Shown: positions 34,771-48,036, numbered from the stretch's first letter. The stretch is 64,000 nucleotides of DNA from Drosophila pseudoobscura (GCF_009870125.1 NC_046679.1:12400001-12464000); one strand, 5' to 3'. Translations and numbers: made by a program. The notes: generated by a model not told the origin, from the letters alone.

Positions 34771-35358
34771 GTAGAGTAGATCGGATCCTTGGTATAGCCA
34801 TAAGGAAGAGCCAATAGTCAATGCAACAGGTAAAATATTATAATATTCGAATCAAATAGGTCATTAGGTGGTAAGAAGATAAACAAAGTGCAAGAATTAA
34901 CATTAAAACATAGAACTAGAGGTTCGTGGTTCCAATATCTGTCTAGGTTTTTTCCATATCTCATGACAAGTCATGAACCCTGATGTTCTGGTTTAAAGTC
35001 TATGTTTAAAAAGCTAACTCCTTGAATCTAACTGGCTATAAATATTTTAAAATCTTTCCGTCTTTCCTTAAAGATATCCTTATGGTTGCCTCTAGATATT
35101 TTAACAAATACAAACTACACGATCTTGATCTAAATAATATATTTGTATTTATGTCTCTGCATTTCGATAAATCCATCACCTTTAAAACTCTATCTCTCTA
35201 GGGAACATCCACCTATCTTCTATCTATTGAATCTACTTAATCTGCTCAATCCATCAGTCTTCTCCTATACGATATATCTCTTACAATGATCCGGCGTCTG
35301 CCTTCGCCTCATTTAAGGTGACGTCAATGATCAGAGGGCCCTACGAGATCCACGTTTT

Positions 35359-35848
35359 TATACCCGATACTCAAAATGAGTATTGGGGTATATTAGATTT
35401 GTGGTAAAAGTGGATGTGTGTAACGTCCAGAAGGAATCGTTTCCGACCCTATAAAGTATAGATATTCTTGATCAGCATCAATAGCCGAGTCGATTGAGCC
35501 CTGTCTGTCTGTCCGTCCGTCCGTCTGTCCGTCCGTCCGTCTGTCCGTCTGTCCGTCTGTCCGTCCGTCCGTCTGTCCGTCTGTCCGTCCCCTTCAGCGC
35601 CTAATGCTCAAAGACTATAAGAGCTAGAGCAACGATGTTTTGGATCCAGACTTCTGTGATATGTCACTGCTACAAAAATATTTCAAAACTTTGCCCCGCC
35701 CACTTCCGCCTCCACAAAAAGCGAAAATCTGTGGCATCCACAATTTTAAAGATACGAGAAAATCAAAAACGCAGAATCGTAGAGAATGACCATATCTTTT
35801 AGACTGCGGAATCTGAATTGGATCGTATTATTATTATAGCCAGCATCA
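35359..35848 (+). mobile_element. DINE-1/mini-me element, copy A
   Basis: Begins TATACCCGATACTCAAAATG, then GAATCGTTTCCGACCC, ATTCTTGATCAGCATCAATA and GCCGAGTCGATTGAGCC, then the GTCY microsatellite (35507-35590) and a conserved tail. This matches DINE-1 (Helentron-derived, non-autonomous) as found in flies. Confidence 0.85.
35507..35590. repeat. GTCC/GTCT microsatellite inside DINE-1
   Basis: About twenty GTCY tetramers. The copy at 36233-36280 is shorter. This is the known internal microsatellite of mini-me/DINE-1. Confidence 0.9.
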
Positions 35849-36121
35849 TGTCACAGCTCGCGCACTTTGGTGACTCCAATTGAGTCCCATCGACTGCTTG
35901 AAGGTATTCTATTCAATTGAATGCTCTCACTGAAGGTAATTCTTCTGCGGACTTACCATAAAAAGAGTTCCATGTTATGATTGAGATGCTCAACAGACTT
36001 ACTAGAACAAATTTAATAAACATCTCTGATGAAGAATTTTGTTATTTTTATTTGGTTTCTTTTTGGAAAGGAATCTCTCTGTGTATGTAGGTAGTTTGAC
36101 TGCACTGGAAATTTCCTTTAT

Positions 36122-36720
36122 TATACCCGATACTTAAAATGAGTATTGTGTGTAATGTCCAGAAGGAATCGTTTCCGACCCCATAAAGTATATATTCTTG
36201 ATCAGCATCAATAGCCGAGTCGATTGAGCCCTGTCTGTCTGTCCGTCCGTCCGTCCGTCCGTCTGTCCGTCTGTCCGTCCCCTTGAGCGCCTAATGCTCA
36301 AAGACTATAAGAGCCAGAGCAACGATGTTTTGGATCCAGACTTCTGTGATATGTCACTGCTACAAAAATATTTCAAAACTTTGCCCCGCCCACTTCCGCC
36401 CCCACAAAGGGCGAAAATCTGTGGCATCCACAATATTAAAGATACGAGAAAACCAAAAACGCAGAATCGTAGAGAATTACCATATCTTTTAGACTGCGGA
36501 ATCTGAATTGGATCGTATTATAATTATAGCCAGCATCAAGAAAACAATTTCATTTTGTCTCGCCCTGTCTCTCTCTAACACACAGGTAGCATAGGCGGCT
36601 TTGCTTAGAGTAAAACATTAGCGCCTAGATCTCAGAGACTATAAAAGCTAGAGCAACCAAATTTGGTATCCACACTCCTAATATATCGGACCGAGACGAG
36701 TTTGTTTCAAAACACATCCT
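36122..36720 (+). mobile_element. DINE-1/mini-me element, copy B
   Basis: Same order as copy A, with a deletion of about 35 bases after GAGTATTG and a longer 3' part (CTCAGAGACTATAAAAGCTA near 36630) that copy A lacks. From 36290 to 36538 it is nearly identical to 35610-35846. Confidence 0.85.
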
Positions 36721-38200
36721 GAACTTGAAATAGAACCATGGAACGAATGCTTGCGAGGGAAGGGTGGAAGGGTAGGAGCATGGTTGGGAGGCCCGAACTG
36801 CAATCGGATTATGATGTTGTGCTCGAGGGACCGTGATTGGTTTATTTTTGGCACGTTCCCTGCAATTTGAACTTTGCTTTGAATGGAAAAGTCTAATGAC
36901 TGAGGAGTGGCGCTGACTCAAAAGGCGCACTGACTCCAAAGGTACACTGTAAAAAATGGAAAATGGAAAGGAAATATGTTTCTAGTGCGATATTTTCTGG
37001 ATTTTATTTGGCATACTTTTGGGAGTTAACAAAAAGGAATATTCTAACCAAATTGTATCACATTTTCTTCAGAATTTGTGGTTTAAAAGGTTTTAATGTT
37101 TATTAAGATACAATCCCAGCTGGAAGTCTTAGCAAATAACGTATAAATTGAATATCTCTGAGACAACATTTAACAATCAAATCGGCGCATAATATTTACT
37201 TTCGGTTGGAGTATATTCCAGCTGTCAATAAGACCCCCAACAGAATTTTTGCGAGCAATACGTCATTGTTGTTGAGTGACACATAATGACGCATGGACAA
37301 TGGTTGAACATGTTTATAGGACTAGCAGCAACAGCGGCTTTCCCTACCCATCAATTAATATTCATAAGCAATTATCCGGCTTACCCATAAGCATTGTCAA
37401 TTTCTAGGCATTGAGTGTGTCTGTGTTTATGATAATTAAAACATTAATTAAAGAAGAGATTTGAAGGGTCGAATATTTAGATACCCTAGGCGATTGATGT
37501 TTTCTATGAAAGCAATATGGGAGAATAGGGATCTGATCTTTAGGAAAGATCATATGAAACATATGAGAGGGAAATTTATGAATAGAATCTTGGGGTACCT
37601 CTAAATTAGTTGGATTCCTCATTTCCACTTGGGAAAACTTGTGGAATGAAGCGAAAAATATCCCATAAGCGACAGGACTCATTCTTTATGGACGAGACGA
37701 ACCTTCTAGATCTTAACCAATGAAATATTTAAGGTTAATTATAAAACATGCATCAGCTATATCCATATCCCAATTTTCAAAACTGTCTGAATGCCTTATC
37801 CAATCGGAAACATTTTCTGCTTTGTGTTGCAAGCTTCCCCTCGAACCGATCATACCCTCATCCAGGGCATAATAATGAATTATGCCATGTGTGTTTTTGT
37901 CGAGTGTACTCTCACACACTTGCACTTACAGGGCACACTTACACACTTACACACTTACACACTTGCATGCCGTTGCTCATATTTGTCCAGCATTGTCATC
38001 ATCATCATGCATTGAGCGGAGCGGAGCAGAGCAGCGACTGAGCCCGCGCCGCCAGTCGCCGTTCAGCCGCCAGCAAAGTCGAAGCTGCCCCAATCCGCCG
38101 AAAATGTACGCTTGCACTGACTAACAGTAATTACAGCCAATTGAAGAGAGTCTTTATTGAGTGAACGGTAAACTAATGCATGTACTTTTTCTGCCAACAG

Positions 38201-38408
38201 GTTGAAGGCATTTAATCAACAATAACAATACTTATTTGACGCGAAATAACGATTTGTTTGTGAACGAAAAACGAACGCCAAGAAAAACCAAAACAAAATC
38301 TAATTAGAGGAAATTTAAAATAATTAATAGAAGAAAATAAAAGATTAAGCAAAGCAACGAAAAGCAAAGAGACTGTAAATTAAAACAAAAACAAAAACAA
38401 CAACGATC
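38201..38408 (+). other. 5' untranslated part of the main coding exon
   Basis: A-rich leader after the acceptor at 38191-38200, up to the ATG at 38409. ACAAAAACAAAAACAAC-type sequence just before the start is usual for fly leaders. Confidence 0.6.
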
Positions 38409-41400
38409 ATGTTTAATTTGCTGCGACGCTCGCGTCAGAGAAAGACGACGAACAAGAGCAAGAGCCACGACACGAGCGACGAGGAGGACAGAAGTAATAA
38501 AGAGAGCAGCCCTAGCAGTCTAAGCAGCTCTCTTAGGCAAAGAGAGAGCGAGAACAACAGACGGCAAGAAGAAGAGCGCAATGGAAGAGCACAACTCCCG
38601 GCCCACAGGCGGGCGGTGATCGAGGAGCTGGAGGACTTTGCCGATGACAGCGACGAAGAGCCGAAACGACGGCCGCCGTCGCTGTCGTCGTCGCTGCCGC
38701 CTTGTGTAAAATTAGCAAAAACAGCTGCTAATGGCCGCCACTCCGAAGCGGCAGCAGCACTCTCTCCGCTCCGCTCTGACAAACGGTATATAAATAACAC
38801 AGCAGGACAGGAGGCGGTGGCAGGGGGAACTGCCGTTCTTGCTGTTGCTGCTGCTGCTGCTCTTGACGATGATCCAAATGCTGTGGCCGCCTCTGCGGAC
38901 AGTCCAAACGAGACAGCAGCCAGCGCGAACGCGAATGCTAACGGTAACGGTAACGAGAGCGGCAGCCACTACACTGAAAAGGTGGCCAATCAGCTAATTG
39001 GCAATCGCCATAGCCCCCCGCAAATTGGGCCACTGATCGATGGCCGGCCAAACGACACAGTAGTCGCCCGTCGAGAGCGTGCCGCAACGAACGAACGACA
39101 ATCATCGTCGCGTCTATCCCTGGGAAGCATTGTTGCCCTGCCACTGTCGGCCCTAAGTGGCAGTAACAAAAACGGTACAAACAAGGACCTTGACTGTGAG
39201 ACGACAGCAACAGCAGACAGTGTGACCAAGAAACGAAAAACTCTGCAAAAGAGTCGCGATTTTCTCAGTGAAATTTTCATGGCGCGAGGACGTAATCATC
39301 AGCGCCAGCAGAAGCAGCAAAAACAACAGCAAGTGCAACACAGCAGCGGCAAGTGCAGCAACACTGCCGCAGAGAGCCAGAAGAGTAACGATAACGATAA
39401 CAGTAACCACGTAATCGGTGAGGCAGCACTGGCCGCACGCCGTCTCGCACACCTTGAAACGAACTCCGACCCCGCCACTGCCACTGCCGCCGCAGCATCC
39501 ACAAATAGTTATCAAATGACTATGTCTAATAATAGACCAGAGAAGAACGGCCAGAGAGCGGAGCAGCATCAGCATCAGCCAGAGAGCGAGCTGAAGCGAG
39601 AGCGTCGCAGTAATTCAGCTGGAGCAGCAGCACAACCACAGAATCCCCCAGAGAAACGAGAGCGCCAACGGCCAGAGAGTGGAGAGAGCAGTGGACGAGC
39701 GTTGGGGCGATCAAGCAGTGCCGAGCCGCGAGATGGCAGCGCCAACAGAGACTTCATTCAAGCGGCAAACGTCGTCGAGTGGCGGCGAACGGTGGCCCGG
39801 CACGCGGAAGCAGCAGAACAACGCCATCAGCCAGGCAATGCAACATTGCAGCAGCAGCAGCAACAGCAACAACAACAACAAACAAGTGACATAATCATGG
39901 GCCAAACCAGTGCCAAGCCCAACGAAACGGCATCGGCAGCGGCATCGGCGCACAGCTCACGAGCCAGCACGCCGCGTGAGTTCCGTGAGTCGATCGTGTC
40001 TCAGCCAGCGCCCCAGGCACCGCCGCGCCAGCACAAGTCCTCCCAGGATGTGCCACAAATAACCGTGGAGGACTGCAGCTTTGAGAGCTTCAGCAGCAAC
40101 GAAGAGCAAGAGGAGCCGAAACCGGAACCGGAAGTCTACCATGACTTCGATAGCGGCCTGAACATCGAAGAACTCAACGAAGCAAACATCGAGACGCTCG
40201 AGGATGAGGTCTTTGCCGCGGATATACCCTCCACCATCTATCAGAATGCCAATGGCAGGCCCTGGACACGCCTCAGCCACGTCAAGCTGGAGAATGTCCA
40301 AGAGGAAGCAGAAGAAGAGGAGGATGAGGAGGAGGACGAGGACGAGGATGAAGTGGATGAGGCGGTGGATCTGGAGTATCACCACCACAGCCAGGCCACG
40401 CCCAGCGGCAACTCCAGGCAGTCGGCCAGCAGCGAACGGAGCGCCCTGAAAAGCGACTCCAATCTGAGCAGCAGCTATGCGGATTCCGGCATTGGGGTGC
40501 ACGACGAGGAGCAACAGCAGCAGCAACAGCAGAAGGTGCAACCGCCACAGCCGCCGCCCCGCAGCTCATCGGCCACATCGGCGACCCAGCCGCTGCTGCA
40601 GCGTCGCGACAATCGCTCGCCCTTCGCCCGCGACGGCTACTCCACGGACTGCGAGGAGACGCTGCTGCAGTGCGACGAACTCGATGACGAGCGCGATCTC
40701 AGCGAGCGGCTGGTATGCATCGAGAGCATTAGCCTGCCGGATGTGGTGGTTGAGTCAACGACCGCCAGCACCACAACAGCCACAGCCTCGACCACAAATG
40801 GCAGCAGCAGCAGCGGCACAGAAGCACAGATCAATATCAATATTGCCAACGGGGCGGGGGCCAACAGTCTGGGGAATGTGCACTTTATACCCATCCACGT
40901 GGAAGGACGCAGTCGCAGCAACAGCCCCAAGCAGCGCAGCCGCGACGACAGCTGTCTGGGCGAGAGCCTGGAGATCACCGAGGATGGCAGTGTCCTGAAC
41001 AAGCCGGCCCTAAAGGAGCACTCCTATGAGACACACGAGCTCAGGTAAGGCTTGATTGGATCCTAAAAGAGGGGGGAATACAAGATGATCTGTGGCGTAT
41101 ACGTGATGGAAGTGCATCGTGTGGGTCGTATACTTCGTGCCGCAGCTGTGTGGCAGCCATTGCGACGTATTTGAATCGAACCGATGCCAACAATTTCCCC
41201 AAAAACATCTGCTTGTTGTAGCCAATTTATCTTGATCTTCATGTCATGGAGCACGATCACTTTCAAGTGTGATTTTGCTCTCCCGAAACTATAGATAAAG
41301 TGCAGCAAATGATACGAATTTTTGGGTTAAAAGAGGATTACAAAAGCTATTAGTTTAATGCCAGGAAATGCGGAATTTTGGTCAAAGATGGCTCCATTAG

Positions 41401-44400
41401 ATAGGAATCTTTATGCCAGCCTTGGTTGCATTTTCCTGTGTGAGAATTTCCCTCTACACTTTCCGGCATACGTTTGCAATTCTATACATTTTATTTCTGA
41501 TTTAATTATGCATATATTCCGTAGATATTTTGGCATCTGTGAATGAAACGTACGATCTTTATGGAGCATTCTGCACATTAATATTTTCTCTCTGGGATTT
41601 TCATTCCCTTGAATTTCTCTTTTGATTGTCTCTCTCTCCCGCTCTCGTTTTTTGTTTTTCTAATTTTGATTTTCCAGCCAGGGCGCCATACCCTAGATAT
41701 ATATTTTTTAAATAGAACAAAACATATACAAAATTTGGGCAAATTTTTCGGAATAATTCTGTTGGCATCTGCCCATCAAAATCCCTATACAGAAAACGAG
41801 TCAAGTGATAGATGAAACGCCTTGAAGTGCTTGATGGATACAAGACACCCAAAAATTTCTGAGGAAAACCCACTTGTTCAACGCTACGTATACGCAATGG
41901 GAAAACAATCGTTTTGTGGCCATTGTTTGGCCTTCTCGGGGCATACGAAATATGACAGATTGTGACAGCCGTGCGGGCAAGTGGCGCAAATTATTCCTAC
42001 AATTTATATTCATGTATAAATTGTTCAGTTTCAATATTTTAAAATTTTGACTTTTTTTTTATTTTTGGTCAAAAATAAATTCACTTCGTCATTTGCGTTG
42101 TTTTTGGCAACATGTTGGCCATTTCCCACGCTTGTTTACCCTTTTCGAAGGAGGGTATGGATGATCCATCATGAATATATAAATGTATCTTTGGCTGCAC
42201 AGAAAGAGCATCGAAATCTTCGCTTTTCTTTCATATTTTCTCATGTGCATAGAACACGATCTGCCTGCTCTAGTTTTTCTAATTTTCCCCCGCTTATTTT
42301 CGTCTTGTTGCAAAAAGAAAAATCATAAAAGTGTACGATGTACGATGTACGGTGTACATAATTTAGAGCAGGGGTTGGGGACCTGCACTTGTGGAATTTT
42401 ATTTGGGTTGTTCTTGATTCTGTTGGATAATTGATTCGGCGTTTCCGTGAGTAGTGGCTGGCCAAAGTACATGTCTGTTAGCATTGAAAGATTGTTTATA
42501 AAGGCGCAAGGCGCACATGCGGCGTATGCGTAATTTCCTCCCACTAACTTATGGGTAATACTTTGCCTCCTCCCCCTCCCAGGGGTTGTTTATCCAATCC
42601 AATTTGATGAGCAACTTGGGAATAAACAACAAAAGTATCCAAACACCCAACTATTTGCCGGGGAAAGTTCTCAGAGGCTGAGCCAGAACTAGAGGCAGAT
42701 GCGGCGATGCCTTTGCCAAAAATAATTTAAATAACTTTCAATCTAAGTGCACGCGATGCATCTGTCTTGCTCTGTCCATACCCCTCTCTCTCTCACTCTC
42801 TCGCGCTCCCTCTCTCCCCCTCTCTGTCTTCATGTCTTTCTCTAGAGACAAGCCAAGACCGCGTGTCACAAAATTTTGATAAATTCACTGCCCATTGTCT
42901 ATACTAGACATTTCGTACGTTTCGAATATTCTTCTACTTTGGCATACAGTGCGTGACGGTACAATAAGAACAGACTACATATAAAATTACACAGGAAATT
43001 ATAATTCCATTCGATAGCTGGATTACTTATCAATTAAAATTATAATTACTCAACTTTTATCAGAGACCAAAAATAATAAAATTAAAATTAAAAAAAAAAT
43101 TGTTCAAAAATACAAATTGAAAAAATGTGACCTTTATAAAATGGTTAGGATTAGCTTTTATTAGCAATTTTTTTTAAATTAATTTTTTTTTATTATTTTT
43201 ACTATTATTTTTTTTTTTTTTTTTGAGAGTTGTATTTTTTTTATAAAATAATAATAGTAATAAAATTTATTGCTTGCTAGTACCAAGTTTTATTATTAAA
43301 TTGTATACGTTATTTTTAAATTTGTATAATTCAATTCAAAAACATCTCATTATTTAAAATTTAAAAGTTTTTAATATGAAATTGCTTTTTTTATAGTCAA
43401 ATAGCTTATATTATACTTTTTTTATAATGCATTATAAAAAATAAAAAAAATAAGAGTCACACCTGATTTTAGTCATACAAATTTAAAATATATTTTTTTT
43501 CGACATAAAAATGTACAAAAATAATTTTTTTTTTTTAATTTCAACATATAAGTATACAAAAATAATTTAATTTTTATTTTAAAATAAGACTAATTTTTTT
43601 TAACATACAAGTTTTGGTTTGTTTTTAACAGAAAATTTTTTATTATTTAATAATTTTTGTATTATAAAAATTAGAAATCTTCCGATATCGATAGGTTTCT
43701 AATACTCAATGTACTTCTATGACACTCTTGAGTGGCATCTTAACCTTTCGCTTATGGGATATTTGTACAGCAATTCAACATCAGGGGCCTCTATAAAAAG
43801 AAAGAACATCCCTCCATCATGGAATTTCCTAGGTTTTTATTAGCCCTATTGTCGCGAAACGCACCGTAGAGAATAGTAAGAGAGAGTGAGAGAAAGAGTT
43901 GGCAGAATGTACGTACCAGAAGAAGGCAAAAAAAAATACATATCGTGCGATTTAAAAATAAACTTTGCGCATTTTCGCAGCCACAGGAATCGACAAAGAT
44001 AAATTCAATTAAAACGTATTTCATTCTGCGTTGAAAGCCAAAACAAAACAAAGCAAAGGCACAAGCCACAAGCCACAACAAACTACATATTATATAAAAT
44101 TCTATAGCTGTATCTGACAGTCTGCGTATCTGGTATATATTGTATCTCAACAAATTATGGTTGAGGAAGACATTCCCCATACCCCAGTATTTTTTTACAC
44201 CCCATTACGGATTTAACGACCGACTTTTCCATTCGAAATTGCGTCAATCAAATGTCAAGCGATAGGTGCAAAACGTGTGTCTCCATTAGAAATATTATTA
44301 TTATTATTATTTAGATTTTTCTAAAATATATTTATATTATTTTTTTGTGGTGCTGGTGATCATCACGTTTGTGAATCATTTTGTTTTGTGTGCTGGGGAT

Positions 44401-47400
44401 TATACTCAGACAAGATCTCTGTGACAGCTGATCTATTGCTTCCCTACCCAAACTATTAGTCACTCCTGATGGAACCATTGTTTTTTGCAGAAAGGAGATT
44501 AAACAGCAGAAGGCACGCTTCAGCAGCCAGCTGGACGAGGCCCACAAGAATGTCCATCAGCTGGAGGCCAAAGTGGGGGAAATGCATCTCAAGATACAGA
44601 AACTGGAGCAGGAGCTCTCCCTCAAGCAATGGAATGTGGAAAGTAAGTCAACGACACGCCTAAGATCTGTGGAAAATACTAACAAAATTCTTTAAAGGAC
44701 TCCAGGGGGAGCTGAGTGCCGCCCATACGGATGATGAATATGTGCGCAAAAAGCTGAAATTTCTGGAGGATGAAAAGGTACACTTGAGGCACAAATACAG
44801 CGAAGATCAAGATGAATATCGGCTCAAATATGGTCTGTAGAAAAGCCCACACTTCTAGAGCTTTCTGTAAAAGTTAGTTGTATCTTTCCATTGGTTAGAC
44901 GAACTCGAGGCTCAGTACAACGATCTGACCGAGAAGTACAAACAGACCCAGGGTCTGGCCAGCAGTCTGCAGACCCAGCTGGCGGGTGCCCAGGCCGAGG
45001 CCCAGGAGTGGCGCCAGCAGGTGGACACCATTCGCTCAGAGCTCGATGAACAGATACGCATACTGAAGAACGCCCTGGAGAACTCGGAGGCAGAGCGCAA
45101 GATATGCGAGGACAAGTGGCAGAAGGAGTTCGAGATGCTCAGGACACACAATCGAGGTGCGCCTCAGGCTTTACGCCATGCCAAAAATACTTTTATTCTT
45201 ATTTGTATACCCTTTTAGAGCGCGAGGAGTCTCTGATGACGGACTGCGAGTGGCAGCTGCGGCAAATGCAGCGTCAGTGCAAGGACAAGATGGACAAATC
45301 CAATTACGAACGGAAACAGGCCTCAGCCAAGGCCGAGGAACTGGAACTGGAGCTGCAGTCGCGTCGCAAGGAGGCCGAACATTTGCGGGTGTGCCAGGCG
45401 CAGGTGAACTCCCTTCGAGGCGTTGTGGGCGAGCAGGAGCAGACCATTCAAACGCTCATGGATCGCATCGAGAGTCTCAAGACCGATCTGGTCACTGCCA
45501 ACGAGAGTCTCGAGGCCCAGATCGAGGCTGTGCACAAGATCAAATATCAGTGTGATAAGTGAGTAAATCTTATATAGGAGATGGGTTCCATCCATAGATC
45601 TTGCCCCCTTTTTGCAGTGCCATCTATGACAAGGAACGTCAAATGATCTACAAAATCGATGAGGTACGCAATGAAGCTGCCGCCTTCTGGGAGAACAAAC
45701 TTTAGTAAGCTCCAAAATCCATATAAAAAAACGATCCCCAGATCCTAACAGTCTCTACTTTCGGTACCTTAGCACAGAGATGACAAGACTGACAAATGAA
45801 TTGGAGTCCGTTTATGTGGACGAGCGAAGGGATGCCCTGGATAAGCTGCAGAATGAGCATATAGAGGAGCTGCGAGCCCTGACCAATCGATACACGGCCA
45901 ATGAGGACGAACTGCGAGCCGAGGCAAGCCCTAAACCAGCAAAATCTTCCCTTATACTTCTCTAGAGGGACTTTCTCTTCTAGATCGATGAGCTGCATGA
46001 AAATCTGGAGCTTAAGAAACAGGATTTCCTCACTCTGCGCGAACGTTCCGACAATGCCCTGCTGCAGACGCGCATGCATTTGGATCGGGCCGATCGCGAG
46101 TACCAGAATGCCATGTGTCGGGAGGAGGATCGTCGCGTGGAGCTCGAGGAGCGCCTCAAGAAGGAGTTCGAGGAGGAGAAAACCGAAATGGAGGAGAAGT
46201 TCCGCGAGCGGCTCGGCCAGGTCAAGGACGAGTTTGCCAAGGAACTGCAGCTGTCCACCCAGGACATGGTAGAATCTCATCGCAAGGAGTTGGGTATGTT
46301 CAAAGGACCCTAAACCACAATTGAGTGATCGATTAATCGATCCCTTTCGATAACAGACTCGCAAAAGGCCAAACTTCAAGCGGAAAGAGACGAGGCTCTG
46401 CAGGATCTTGTGGACCGACATCGCGCCAAAATAGCCGCTGCCGATGAGCGATTCAAGTGAGTGTGTGTGTGGCATGCAACACGTACAGCCCTACAACCTG
46501 CCTGCCTGACCTTTGGCTTGAATTGAATGCCTTTTTGCCTCTCACTGTCCATCACACTCGCACTCGTACTCGTATTCGCATTCATTTTCATCTCGACTCT
46601 CATGTTTTTTGTTTCTCTTTTTCCGCACTATTTGCACACCTTTGCTCGTGGATCGTGCAGCATGCTGCAGGGCATAGATGGTGCCACAGCGAGACGTACC
46701 GCCTTGTGGGTGCTGGCCAGGGGCGCGTGTCCGTACACGCCCACACTCTATGTGCTATATCTGACCATGTCGCCACTGATCGCCCTCGCATGCTTAGTGT
46801 TCAATATTCTGGCTGTGCTCTATATCAAATATCGACATCTGCTCAAGCGCCACTAACTTCGAAAAACCGTTCTCTTCAAAAAAAACTAACAATAGAAATT
46901 AAGTTTCGTTATGGTGTATGGAATACATAGATACCCTATAATATCGATTACTTTTACTTTCTCTTTCTCCTCGCTATATGTTACGTGTGTGTTGTGTGTG
47001 TGTGTGTGTGTGTCCTGCCAAACCACCAATCGAACCAATATACCTCTGCACACCCTCTAAAACGCTCCGAAACGTGCGAAAACATCCCGAAAACGCTTCG
47101 AATCCACTTCGAATCCGCTTCGACTCCACTTCGAATCCTGCAGCGATTTAGAGCTTCGGCACCAGCGCAATCTCAAGGACCTGAAGGCGGCATACGATGC
47201 CGAGAAGGCGGCGCTGGATAAGCGGGACATCAGCAATGCCAACGAGATCGAGCAGCTGCACCGCAAGTGCCGTTGTCTAACGAACCTGTAAGTCCACCTT
47301 TCTCACTCTCTCTCTCCCTCTTTCCGCTTAGCCGTGTTGTGGCTCCCTTGTCCCCTAATCTCTCTCCTTGCCCTTGCCTTTTTGTACTATCGTTTCTCTC

Positions 47401-47846
47401 TGTTTTGTAGATTCGAAGAGATGCGCATGCGCTATGAGCGTCGGGATCCTCGAGCCGAGGATCTGCGCGAAATCTCCGAGCTGCGAACGCGCTGCGAGAG
47501 CCAGGAGCGGGACCTTTATGTCCTGACAGATCGTTTGCGGGACATGCAGAACCAAATGTCGGAGATGCAGCAGAATGGCAAGGCAGGCGGCAAGTCCATC
47601 AAGAAGCCACCGCCCAAGACACTGCCCACCAGCTGTGACGTCATCTATGAGGAGAACGAAGAGCGGGAATCCCCCGAACAGGAGAGTGGCAACAGCCAGG
47701 AGGAGGATGACGAAAGGGAGGAGGACGAGGAGGAGGAGGAGCACGAGCAGGAGCCCAGCGACACGGAGTCGAACCACACGATCGAGGTCAACGGCAAGGG
47801 CCCGCGCCTCAACGAGGACGACGCCCACCTGATAACGGCTGTCTAA
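38409..47846 (+). CDS. Large coiled-coil protein with disordered N-terminus (soluble form)
   Basis: Exons 38409-41044, 44491-44642, 44698-44832, 44899-45156, 45219-45558, 45618-45704, 45773-45923, 45984-46293, 46357-46456, 47144-47287 and 47411-47846 join in phase to 1582 residues. Residues 1-878, one exon, are disordered: Ser-, Arg- and Ala-rich, with poly-Gln near 483-495 and 701-709 and an acidic run near 633-655. From 879 to about 1500 the protein is almost wholly heptad-like coiled coil ([37 protein letters not shown]). The end is an acidic tail (HLITAV). This suggests a scaffold or cytoskeletal/Golgi-type protein. I do not recognise the ortholog. An alternative last exon at 46661 gives a membrane-anchored form. 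AATAAA at 48031. Confidence 0.85.
41045..44490 (+). other. Second intron of the coiled-coil gene
   Basis: 3.4 kb between the disordered-region exon and the first coiled-coil exon. CT-rich at 42784-42830 and extremely AT-rich at 42950-43680. No supportable coding exon; a 129-codon minus frame at 43791-44180 is taken as chance. Confidence 0.7.
45924..45983 (+). other. GC-AG intron, 60 nt
   Basis: The donor reads GAG|GCAAGC, the usual form of a GC donor; the acceptor is TCTCTTCTAG. Both flanking exons are in phase 0, and no GT donor nearby keeps the coiled-coil frame. Confidence 0.75.
46661..46856 (+). CDS. Alternative last exon: C-terminal membrane anchor
   Basis: Acceptor GATCGTGCAG ends at 46660. 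Joined in the same phase to the exon ending at 46456, it gives a 1454-residue form. It encodes 64 residues ending with a long hydrophobic stretch ([20 protein letters not shown]) and the tail [11 protein letters not shown], a tail-anchor layout. It replaces the last part of the coiled coil and the acidic tail. No AATAAA follows closely, so the poly(A) site is unclear; the exon is real by codon content and conservation of phase. Confidence 0.75.
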
Positions 47847-48030
47847 ACGATCCCATCCGATCCGATCTGTCACTTCCAAAACCAAAAAATCTTTGGCTGT
47901 TTTTTCAAAAGAAGATTTGCCCCAGAGGGTCATTTGAACCATGCGACAAATACAAAAAAATTGAAAATAACTTTTTGAATTGGTTTTTGAAACCGCACCA
48001 AAAAAACTCAAACAAAACAAACCAGAACGA

Positions 48031-48036
48031 AATAAA
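48031..48036 (+). terminator. Poly(A) signal of the coiled-coil gene, soluble form
   Basis: AATAAA 185 bases after the stop at 47844. Confidence 0.7.

Larger units (their letters stand above)
32039..38200 (+). other. Probable 6.2 kb first intron of the coiled-coil gene
   Basis: Non-coding. Contains a diverged direct duplication (32.34-32.88 kb), three DINE-1 pieces (34.6-36.7 kb) and an ACACTT repeat (37.91-37.97 kb). A GC-rich patch at 38026-38110 could be an alternative transcription start that reads straight through to the ATG at 38409. Confidence 0.45.

Noticed and set aside
43791-44180. 129-codon hydrophobic minus frame in the coiled-coil intron
   Set aside because: Hydrophobicity follows from A/T-rich sequence; no start context or splice logic.
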